This document shows positions 58,008 through 64,000 of a stretch of 64,000 nt of DNA, piece after piece. The stretch is from assembly GCA_002298915.1 (NCBI GenBank), contig DBML01000001.1, positions 247,638 to 311,637 of the forward strand, written 5' to 3'. Every line of letters starts with the position of its first letter. Position 1 is the first letter of the stretch. The position numbers and the translations under genes are program-made. The notes below the pieces were generated by a model that was given only the letters and a program-made list of their open reading frames with translations, ran no database searches and had not been told where the DNA came from. Origin of the DNA: Clostridium sp. UBA699 (GTDB lineage: Bacteria > Bacillota > Clostridia > Clostridiales > Clostridiaceae).

Positions 58008-59177
58008 ATGCCAAAAAACTACTACATGGACAACGCTGCGGCGACAAGGCTGGACGAAAAAGTCCTGGAAGCGATGCAGCCGTACTTCTTTGAAACCTAT
58101 TCCGTTGCCACCTCGGAATTCGGATATTCTCTGGGGATAGAGGCAAGGGAAGCCCTTGAAGATGCCAGGTCCAGGCTGGCAGGGTTGCTCGGGGCAGCGA
58201 ACGATGAGTTCATTTTCACATCTGGAAGCACCGAGTCGAGCAACCTGGCTTTAAAAGGAGTGGCAAGGGCTCTTGGAGAAAAGAAAGGGAAACACATCAT
58301 AGTGTCCAAAATCGAAGATTTCCCTGTTCTTCACAGCGCCAGGACGCTTTCAAGGGAAGGGTTCAGGGTGGATTTTCTGGATGTAGACGGCAGAGGCTTT
58401 GTGGACATGGAGAAGTTGAGGTCGCTAATAAGCGGCGATACGATCCTGGTCTCCATACAGCACGGAAACCAGGAGATAGGGACGGTCCAGGACATAGAAA
58501 GCATCGGCGAGCTCTGCAGGGAGAAAGGGGTCCTTTTTCATACGGATGCCACCCACACATTCATGAGGGTACCGCTGGATGTCAGTAAAGTGAAAGCTGA
58601 TCTGGTCACGGTGTCGGCGCATACGCTGCACGGACCTAAAGGCATAGGTGGTCTTTATGTCCGCAAGGGCACACCTCTTGCCAAGATAATGGACGGGGGC
58701 TTCCAGGAGTTCGACCTCAGGGGAGGAATGGACAACATTCCCGGCGCTGTGGGGTTTGCAAAAGCTGCGGAGCTAGTCACTGAAAGCGAAACCGAAGGCC
58801 TGAAGCTGATGAGGGACAGCATTATAGAGTTGATTACAAAAAGCATTCCGGATGTGACCCTGAACGGGGACCCTGAAAAGAGGCTTCCGCAGAATGCGAA
58901 CATCTCCTTCCACTACGTTGAGGGGGAATCAATAACCCTTCACATGGACATGTACGGCATATCGGTCAGCACGGGGTCCGCATGCTTCAGCAAATCACTT
59001 GAGGCGAGCCACGTCATTGCGGCGATAGGCGGGGATCACGAAAGAGCGCACGGCTCCATAAGGTTCAGCTTGGGGAGGTTCAATACGATGGCCGAAGTGG
59101 AATATGTGGTTGAAAAGCTGAAGGGGATCGTTGAAAACCTGAGAAAAATAAGCCCATTAGGAAAACAGGAGGGATAA
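58008..59177 (+). CDS. IscS/NifS-like protein lacking the PLP-binding lysine
   Basis: A 389-residue protein of the cysteine desulfurase family by overall pattern: YYMDNAAATRLDEKVLEAMQ, FTSGSTESSNLALKG, NQEIGTVQDIESIGE. The mobile catalytic cysteine is kept in STGSACFSKS (Cys326). At the Schiff-base position the sequence reads SAHTLHGPKG where active enzymes have S-x-H-K: residue 206 is Thr. The usual DAxQ is DATH. Normal PLP-dependent desulfurase activity is therefore doubtful. An archaeal IscS that also lacks this lysine is known to work as a partner of IscU without making sulfide from cysteine. It lies 13 bases after the dsrE remnant. Confidence 0.88.
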   Translation: MPKNYYMDNAAATRLDEKVLEAMQPYFFETYSVATSEFGYSLGIEAREALEDARSRLAGLLGAANDEFIFTSGSTESSNLALKGVARALGEKKGKHIIVSKIEDFPVLHSARTLSREGFRVDFLDVDGRGFVDMEKLRSLISGDTILVSIQHGNQEIGTVQDIESIGELCREKGVLFHTDATHTFMRVPLDVSKVKADLVTVSAHTLHGPKGIGGLYVRKGTPLAKIMDGGFQEFDLRGGMDNIPGAVGFAKAAELVTESETEGLKLMRDSIIELITKSIPDVTLNGDPEKRLPQNANISFHYVEGESITLHMDMYGISVSTGSACFSKSLEASHVIAAIGGDHERAHGSIRFSLGRFNTMAEVEYVVEKLKGIVENLRKISPLGKQEG

Positions 59178-59180
59178 ATC

Positions 59181-59816
59181 ATGCCATTTCCATACAACGA
59201 CATAGTGCTCGAGCACTTCAAGAATCCAAGAAACATCGGTAAGATAGATAACCCCGACGGCAAAGCGACTGAGGGAAGTCCTGCATGTGGGGACATGGTG
59301 TCGCTTTATCTGAAGGTTGACCCTGAGACAAAGGTTATCACCGATATAAAGTTCGAATCCTACGGCTGCGCTTCCAATATTGCTACCGGATCCATAATAA
59401 CGGAGCTTGCAAAAGGGAAAACCATTGAAGAGGCAAAGAAAATCACCTGGAAGGAAGCCTCCGAAGCGCTCGGGGGACTTCCGACGATCAAGGTCCACTG
59501 CTCAGTTCTGGCTGTCGAGGCATTGAGGTCGGCAATACAGAACTATGAGGAAAAGCACGGCCTGGTGAAGAACAAGGAAACCACGACGAAGGAAGTAGTA
59601 CTGAAAAGGCTGAAGAAGGTCATGAGCCCGATAACAGGTCTGGACATGGTAGCCTCCAAAATCGTCAAAGATGTCGAGGTTGAGGACGGAATCGTGAGGA
59701 TTGTCGTGGATCTCCCGGAAACCCACCAGTTTGCCAACGCCATCAAGGAGGAAGCTCTTAACAAGATTGAGTCCCTGTGGGATGTCAAGGAGGTCAAAAT
59801 CGAGTTTGTTGGATGA
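59181..59816 (+). CDS. IscU-MIP18 (DUF59) fusion Fe-S scaffold
   Basis: A 211-residue fusion. Residues 1-130 are an IscU/NifU-N scaffold with all three ligand cysteines (Cys36 in SPACGDM, Cys63 in SYGCAS, Cys107 in KVHCSVLA) and the conserved Asp38. Residues about 136-211 are a MIP18/SufT-like domain (RLKKVMSPITGLDMVASKIV, ending KEVKIEFVG), though its usual DPE-type loop is SPIT. The fusion suggests that cluster assembly and delivery occur on one chain. It starts three bases after the IscS-like gene. Confidence 0.9.
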   Translation: MPFPYNDIVLEHFKNPRNIGKIDNPDGKATEGSPACGDMVSLYLKVDPETKVITDIKFESYGCASNIATGSIITELAKGKTIEEAKKITWKEASEALGGLPTIKVHCSVLAVEALRSAIQNYEEKHGLVKNKETTTKEVVLKRLKKVMSPITGLDMVASKIVKDVEVEDGIVRIVVDLPETHQFANAIKEEALNKIESLWDVKEVKIEFVG

Positions 59817-59820
59817 CGAA

Positions 59821-59843
59821 AACCGGCTTAGGCCGGTTTTTTG
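59821..59843 (+). terminator. Intrinsic terminator of the sulfur-transfer cluster
   Basis: AACCGGC (59821-59827) pairs with GCCGGTT (59832-59838) with a TTAG loop and a following T-run. Confidence 0.9.
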
Positions 59844-59852
59844 TGTTATAAT
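59844..59852 (+). promoter_or_regulatory. Extended -10 promoter of the racemase gene
   Basis: TGTTATAAT forms an extended -10 element directly after the terminator; no good -35 is seen. The start codon is 27 bases downstream. Confidence 0.55.
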
Positions 59853-59878
59853 GTAAAAAACAGGGAAGAGGTGTTGTT

Positions 59879-60535
59879 ATGAACAACAGGATTGTGGGTG
59901 TAATAGCGGGAACACCTGTGGATACAAGAATGGGCGTCGATTTTATGGAGTCGAAAGGGATTTCAGCGGCAGGATACCCCGTATCAGCGACTCCCGAAGA
60001 GCAGTCAGCGCTCCAGATATTGTCCCCCCAGAAGCTGACGGAGAAGGTCAGGGAGGTACTCAGAGAAATCAAAGGCAGAGGCATCGATACAGTCATGGTC
60101 TACTGCAATTCCATGAGCGCTGCTGTGGACATGGAAAAGCTGGCTCTTGAAGAAGAAATGAAAATAATAACTCCTTTTACGGCTTACAGGAGGATAGCTG
60201 CGGAGTGCAGCCTGGTCGGGCTTATGGCTGCGAACAACCAGAGCGCAGCAGGCATAGAGAGGGTGCTCCAGAGAGTGAACCCGAAGTGCGATGTTCTGGG
60301 TATTGGCGCACTTCCGCTGGTCGTGGAGATAGAAAAGGGTACAGCGCCAAATGAAATAGTGGAGAAATTTGCATTGAAGAACATAATGGAATTTTTCACC
60401 GCCAACAGGGTCGGAGTTATAATACTGGGCTGCACTCACTTCCCTTACCTGCAAAGGGAGCTTGAGAAGCTGACGGACAGGCGCATCGTGGACCCTGCCG
60501 AGCTTATGTACGAAAGCATACTTTCCGTGCTATAA
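59879..60535 (+). CDS. Aspartate/glutamate racemase family protein
   Basis: A 218-residue Asp/Glu/hydantoin racemase-fold protein. The two catalytic cysteines sit in VYCNSMSAA (near residue 82) and ILGCTHFPYL (near residue 185). The N-terminal IAGTPVDTRMG fits substrate binding. It could make D-amino acids for the wall or catabolism; substrate unknown. GAGGTG precedes the ATG. Confidence 0.87.
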   Translation: MNNRIVGVIAGTPVDTRMGVDFMESKGISAAGYPVSATPEEQSALQILSPQKLTEKVREVLREIKGRGIDTVMVYCNSMSAAVDMEKLALEEEMKIITPFTAYRRIAAECSLVGLMAANNQSAAGIERVLQRVNPKCDVLGIGALPLVVEIEKGTAPNEIVEKFALKNIMEFFTANRVGVIILGCTHFPYLQRELEKLTDRRIVDPAELMYESILSVL

Positions 60536-60566
60536 TCACATCAAGGAAACATGGCGGAGGTAAACT

Positions 60567-61337
60567 ATGGAAAAGAAGAAATTTTTCTTTTTTGATTACG
60601 ACGGGACGCTAACAACAGGACCATCTTGTGAAATCCCCGAATCGGCACTAAGAACGCTGGACACCCTGGCGGAGAATGGCCACATCGTTGCTCTCGCTAC
60701 TGGAAGGATCCAGTGCGACGCCCATGAGCGATGCAGGCAGCTGGGAATACACCACATCGTAAGCGACGGAGGCAACGGTCTTACCATAAATGACGAGCTC
60801 ATCTACCTTGAATCTCTAGACATACCTCTCTCAGTAAAGCTTCTGGACGAACTTGAGGAGAAGAGGATACCCTGGGCTGTGACCTGTGAGAATTCGCGGT
60901 TAAGGTACACAAGGAGCGAAAGCTTCACGAAAGAGATCGCCGACACGTACATGACTACGGTAGTCAGGCCGGAAATGGACTACAGAAGGCTGGAGCAGAT
61001 TTACAAGGTTCACATAAGCTGCGACCCTGAAAAGCAGAAGGATATCAGGATGCTTGAACATCTTCCGAAAGTCAGGTTTAACCCGAAATGCCTTTTTATA
61101 GAACCGGACGACAAGGCGGTAGGGATAGTAAGGATGATACGGCATTTCAACGCATCTCGGAAAGACGTGGTAGTCTTCGGAGACGGGCTGAACGACCTGA
61201 AAATGTTCAGGGAGGACTGGATGTCCATAGCGATGGGTAATGCAAGGGAGGCGCTAAAGGAAAAGGCAACGTTCGTGACGAAAAGCTGCGTGGACGACGG
61301 AATTGAGTATGCATGCAAGTATTTCGGATGGATATAG
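60567..61337 (+). CDS. HAD-superfamily phosphatase (Cof type, IIB)
   Basis: A 256-residue HAD hydrolase. Motif I is FFDYDGTLT (nucleophile Asp), motif II ALATGR, and motif IV GDGLNDLKMF. The cap domain between them is of the IIB type. Likely acts on sugar or cofactor phosphates. It starts about 30 bases after the racemase gene. Confidence 0.92.
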   Translation: MEKKKFFFFDYDGTLTTGPSCEIPESALRTLDTLAENGHIVALATGRIQCDAHERCRQLGIHHIVSDGGNGLTINDELIYLESLDIPLSVKLLDELEEKRIPWAVTCENSRLRYTRSESFTKEIADTYMTTVVRPEMDYRRLEQIYKVHISCDPEKQKDIRMLEHLPKVRFNPKCLFIEPDDKAVGIVRMIRHFNASRKDVVVFGDGLNDLKMFREDWMSIAMGNAREALKEKATFVTKSCVDDGIEYACKYFGWI

Positions 61338-61375
61338 ATGTGAATTTGAAAAGGCTTAACTTAGAATATGATTTG

Positions 61376-61410
61376 AAGCATCCGAATTGCTGAACCCGGA
61401 TGCTTATTTT
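61376..61410 (+). terminator. Intrinsic terminator after the HAD gene
   Basis: AAGCATCCG (61376-61384) pairs with CGGATGCTT (61397-61405) and is followed by ATTTTGG. Confidence 0.82.
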
Positions 61411-61496
61411 GGTTAAATAAAGCGTGCCTGTTCGTATTCAATGTGATATGATTAGTTGCTTAGATAAATAGAATGGTATTAATGAAAGGAAATATA

Positions 61497-62600
61497 ATGG
61501 ATTTTAAAGAAATTGGAATAAGCGGAGATATAATCAGCGTGTTGAGGAAGTCAGGCATAAAGGAGCCAACTGAAATTCAGCAGAAGTGCATAGGTGCGAT
61601 CAAAGAAGGAAGGGACGTCATTGCGGAAGCCCAGACAGGGACCGGCAAAACCCTTGCTTTCCTGATTCCCCTGTTCGAAAGCATCTCACCGGCCTCGAAC
61701 CATGTGCAGGGCTTGATCATATCACCCACAAGGGAACTGGCAATACAGATTGCCGCAGAAGCGTCTAAGCTTAAGGAAGCAAGGGGCGTCAATATCCTGG
61801 CTGCATACGGCGGAAGGGATATTGGCTCCCAGATGAAAAAGCTGAACGGGAATATTCATCTGGTTATAGCGACACCGGGAAGGCTTCTGGACCATATCAA
61901 CAGAAAAACAGTGGACCTGAGCAGGGTGAAGACAGTTGTCCTTGACGAGGCTGACCAGATGCTGCTCATGGGCTTCAAGAACGACGTTGAAGCTATCATG
62001 AAGCATACCGGCAAAAAACGTCAGACGCTGTGCTTTTCTGCGACCATGAACTCGGATGTCAAGAAGCTTGCCTACAGGTATATGGAAGACCCGCTCGTTG
62101 TGTCTGTAACGAAGGAAGAGATGACTCTTGAGAACATATTTCAGGAAGTAGTTGAAACCACGGACAGGGAGAAGCGCGACGCCCTGAGCACCGCTTTGAA
62201 GCAGGACAATCCCTACATGGCGATTATTTTCTGCAGAACAAAGAGGCGGGCTGATGACCTCGAAGTGGTCCTCCACCAGCGCGGTTTTTTATGCGAAAAG
62301 CTGCACAGCGACATAATCCAGTCAAAAAGGGAAAGGATAATGAAGGCATTCAGGAACGGAGATGTCCAATGCCTCATAGCCACTGACGTCGCAGCGAGAG
62401 GCCTTGACATAAGCGGAGTGGGCCATATATACAACTACGATATACCTGAAAGTGCTGAGGCATACATTCACCGGATCGGAAGGACAGGGAGGGCAGGCGA
62501 GAAGGGATACACCTGCCTGTTCGTAGATCCAAAGGACAGCAAAGCACTTGAAGAGATAGAGAGAAAAATAAAAATGAAGATACCGAGGAGGATTTTGTAA
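61497..62600 (+). CDS. DEAD-box RNA helicase
   Basis: A 367-residue DEAD-box helicase. Q motif SGIKEPTEIQ, Walker A AQTGTGKT, PTRELAIQ, DEAD box VLDEADQMLLMGF, SAT and motif VI HRIGRTGRAG are all present. It ends just after the helicase core (IKMKIPRRIL) without the long RNA-binding tail of DeaD/CshA, so it is a minimal helicase. The ATG at 61497 (AAAGGA six bases upstream) is favoured over ATGs at 61473 and 61482. ywbE follows one base later. Confidence 0.94.
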   Translation: MDFKEIGISGDIISVLRKSGIKEPTEIQQKCIGAIKEGRDVIAEAQTGTGKTLAFLIPLFESISPASNHVQGLIISPTRELAIQIAAEASKLKEARGVNILAAYGGRDIGSQMKKLNGNIHLVIATPGRLLDHINRKTVDLSRVKTVVLDEADQMLLMGFKNDVEAIMKHTGKKRQTLCFSATMNSDVKKLAYRYMEDPLVVSVTKEEMTLENIFQEVVETTDREKRDALSTALKQDNPYMAIIFCRTKRRADDLEVVLHQRGFLCEKLHSDIIQSKRERIMKAFRNGDVQCLIATDVAARGLDISGVGHIYNYDIPESAEAYIHRIGRTGRAGEKGYTCLFVDPKDSKALEEIERKIKMKIPRRIL

Positions 62601-62601
62601 C

Positions 62602-62796
62602 ATGAACGGGCAAAACAGACAAGACATATGTCCCGGAAAGGTAGTGGACATAGTGCTTAAAAAGGATCAGGGCACCGGGAAGCTTACAAGGGGAGTGGTC
62701 AGGGATATTCTGACCAACTCCAAATTTCATCCGAGAGGGATCAAGGTGAGGCTTCAAGACGGAAACATAGGCAGAGTCCAAAATATTATAGAATAG
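62602..62796 (+). CDS. ywbE: YwbE family protein
   Basis: A 64-residue small basic protein with the YwbE pattern (CPGKVVDIVLKKDQGTGKLT, then GVVRDILTNSKFHPRGIKVR, ending RVQNIIE). It is probably an SH3-like beta barrel that could bind RNA. Coupling to the DEAD helicase gene supports an RNA-related role, as inference. Confidence 0.9.
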   Translation: MNGQNRQDICPGKVVDIVLKKDQGTGKLTRGVVRDILTNSKFHPRGIKVRLQDGNIGRVQNIIE

Positions 62797-62811
62797 AAAG
62801 ATTCTGAAAAA

Positions 62812-62842
62812 ACGGTTGTTAACAAGTTGACAGCCGTTTTTG
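62812..62842 (+). terminator. Terminator sharing bases with the cggR promoter
   Basis: ACGGTTGTTAAC (62812-62823) pairs with GTTGACAGCCGT (62826-62837) using two T-G pairs, followed by TTTTTGTTT. The 3' arm contains the -35 box TTGACA of the next promoter. Confidence 0.85.
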
Positions 62843-62855
62843 TTTATGGTATTTT
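62827..62855 (+). promoter_or_regulatory. cggR-gap promoter
   Basis: Perfect TTGACA (62827-62832), a 17-base spacer, TATTTT (62850-62855). Confidence 0.82.
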
Positions 62856-62867
62856 ATATTTAACAAG

Positions 62868-62903
62868 TGGGACACAAAATGTATATATGGGACACGAGAT
62901 GTC
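62868..62903 (+). promoter_or_regulatory. CggR operator (tandem half-site pair)
   Basis: The stretch reads TGGGAC-n6-TGTA-n4-TGGGAC-n6-TGTC, which copies the known Bacillus operator layout CGGGAC-n6-TGTC-n4-CGGGAC-n6-TGTC with exact spacings. It begins 12 bases after the -10, so bound CggR would block early transcription of its own operon. Fructose 1,6-bisphosphate relieves CggR in Bacillus. Confidence 0.9.
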
Positions 62904-62921
62904 CGGTGCGGAGGTTTGTTT

Positions 62922-63959
62922 ATGCAGGATATCATAAAACTACAGAAAAAAATAGTGCCGGAAATCACTGAACTCCTGGAAAAAAGATACTCAATCCTCA
63001 AATCCATATATCACAACCAGCCGGTTGGCAGAAGGACGATTTCCGAAGAACTGGATATAGGTGAACGGATAGTCAGGGCAGAAGTCAATTTCCTTAAGGA
63101 TCAGGGCTTGATAGAGATAAAACCGGACGGTATGCTGACAACGAAGCAGGGCGAAGAGGTGCTTGAGAAACTCAAAAAGTTCATATTCGAGCTCAGAGGT
63201 CTGTCAGATTTTGAAAAATTCATCAAAACTAAGCTCGGTGTGAAAGGCGTAATAATAGTGCCGGGAGAAATAGACAAGGACATCGTTGCATCTGCCGACA
63301 TGGGAAGAGCTGCAGCAGAATATATCAAGAACATCCTCAGAGACGGCAATATAGTTGCTGTTACAGGAGGAAGAACCATAAAAGGGGTTGTGGACAACTT
63401 CCCTAAAGTGACAAGCATGAAGAATGTAGTCGTCGTGCCTGCCAGGGGCGGCATCGGGAGAAATGTTGAGACACAGGCAAATACCCTTGCTGCAAAACTT
63501 GCAGAAGGCATCGGGGCCAGCTACAAGCTGCTTCAGGTGCTCGATACTTTCAGCAAAACTGCAATGGCCGCAATAGTTAAGGAAAAAGAGGTCAAGGAAG
63601 TGCTGGACATGCTGGAAAAAACCGACCTCCTGATATATGGCATAGGCAGGATGAAGACCATGGCAGCCAGAAGAGGGCTTTCAGAGGAAGAAATCCAGAA
63701 GCTTGTTGACATAGGTGCAGTAGGGGAGGCATTCGGGTACTACTTCGACAAGGAAGGAAGGATCGTCCATTCGACCACCACGGTGGGAATCAAATACGAA
63801 GAGGTCAAGAGGATAAAAAATCAGGTAGCTGTAGCCGGGGGAAGTATTAAGGCAGAAGCGATCCTTTCAGTCATAAAGAACAACATCAACGCGGTGCTGG
63901 TCACAGACGAAGGTGCTGCAAAGGAAATGTTAAACCTGTTGAAAAAAGAAAATATATAA
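62922..63959 (+). CDS. cggR: Central glycolytic genes regulator CggR
   Basis: A 345-residue SorC/DeoR-type repressor. The N-terminal winged helix (QPVGRRTISEELDIGERIVR) is followed by a sugar-phosphate-binding domain (AVTGGRTIKGVVDNF, VVVPARGGIGRNVETQANTL, YGIGRMKTMAARRGL). The ATG at 62922 follows CGGAGG. It lies directly upstream of gap, the standard arrangement of the glycolytic operon it controls, and downstream of its own operator. Confidence 0.95.
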   Translation: MQDIIKLQKKIVPEITELLEKRYSILKSIYHNQPVGRRTISEELDIGERIVRAEVNFLKDQGLIEIKPDGMLTTKQGEEVLEKLKKFIFELRGLSDFEKFIKTKLGVKGVIIVPGEIDKDIVASADMGRAAAEYIKNILRDGNIVAVTGGRTIKGVVDNFPKVTSMKNVVVVPARGGIGRNVETQANTLAAKLAEGIGASYKLLQVLDTFSKTAMAAIVKEKEVKEVLDMLEKTDLLIYGIGRMKTMAARRGLSEEEIQKLVDIGAVGEAFGYYFDKEGRIVHSTTTVGIKYEEVKRIKNQVAVAGGSIKAEAILSVIKNNINAVLVTDEGAAKEMLNLLKKENI

Positions 63960-63980
63960 GAAAACTAGGAGGAATTAATT

Positions 63981-64000
63981 ATGACAAAAGTAGGTATTAA
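63981..64000 (+). CDS. gap: Glyceraldehyde-3-phosphate dehydrogenase, first codons only
   Basis: The window ends seven codons in. The translation MTKVGI after a consensus AGGAGG is the usual start of gap, and cggR upstream supports it. The rest is outside the window. Confidence 0.8.

Overview
The window looks like chromosome of an anaerobic, probably spore-forming Firmicute of the class Clostridia. Support: mid-GC DNA with strong GGAGG ribosome sites and some TTG/GTG starts; oxygen-sensitive enzymes (glycyl radical lyase with activase, 2-oxoacid:ferredoxin oxidoreductase, hybrid cluster protein); a YtfI/YtfJ-type pair that usually marks sporulators; and a CggR regulator directly upstream of gap. 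The genus cannot be fixed from sequence reading; a Proteiniclasticum/Youngiibacter-like clostridium would fit. No rRNA, tRNA, CRISPR array, prophage or insertion sequence was recognised.

Region 1 (1-19974) is a choline-degrading bacterial microcompartment locus. It holds the 3' part of cutC (choline trimethylamine-lyase), cutD, six hexameric or trimeric shell proteins plus one pentameric vertex protein, EutP/EutJ/EutQ/EutT-like accessory proteins, the PduS/PduT electron conduit, an acylating acetaldehyde dehydrogenase, PduL, and an SMR-type exporter that may release trimethylamine. Downstream lie a phosphoketolase and an alpha/beta hydrolase. A convergent block encodes a PocR-type sensor kinase, an AraC-type response regulator and an iron alcohol dehydrogenase. 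A choline-kinase-like gene follows a divergent intergenic region. Together the genes would take choline to trimethylamine and acetaldehyde, and acetaldehyde to ethanol and acetyl phosphate.

Region 2 (20-32 kb) holds a beta-CASP metallo-beta-lactamase, RecQ, a two-gene 2-oxoacid:ferredoxin oxidoreductase, a VOC protein, a paired fluoride channel (two crcB) with a DUF190 gene, and a chain of overlapping genes (AI-2E-type permease, lipoprotein, MBL hydrolase, DUF2974 hydrolase).

Region 3 (32-40 kb) starts with an ArsR repressor and a P1B metal ATPase whose reading frame carries an in-frame TGA exactly where the first cysteine of the metal-binding GxxCxxC motif belongs, with a hairpin just after it: a strong selenocysteine candidate. 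Uridine kinase, a Fic-fold protein without its catalytic histidine, a PfkB kinase, the YtfI/YtfJ pair and an M50 protease follow.

Region 4 (40-56 kb) is mixed metabolism: hybrid cluster protein, TauE permease, a sulfite-oxidase-fold lipoprotein, a soluble-dehydrogenase-like beta-propeller, a ferredoxin-like regulator, an SDR, citrate synthase, an aminotransferase, ADP-ribosylglycohydrolase and PEP carboxykinase.

Region 5 (56-64 kb) holds a bactofilin-like membrane protein and a sulfur-transfer cluster: TusA, a frameshifted DsrE, an IscS-like protein lacking the PLP-binding lysine, and an IscU-MIP18 fusion. Then come a racemase, a HAD phosphatase, a DEAD helicase, YwbE, and cggR with a textbook operator, ending in the first codons of gap.
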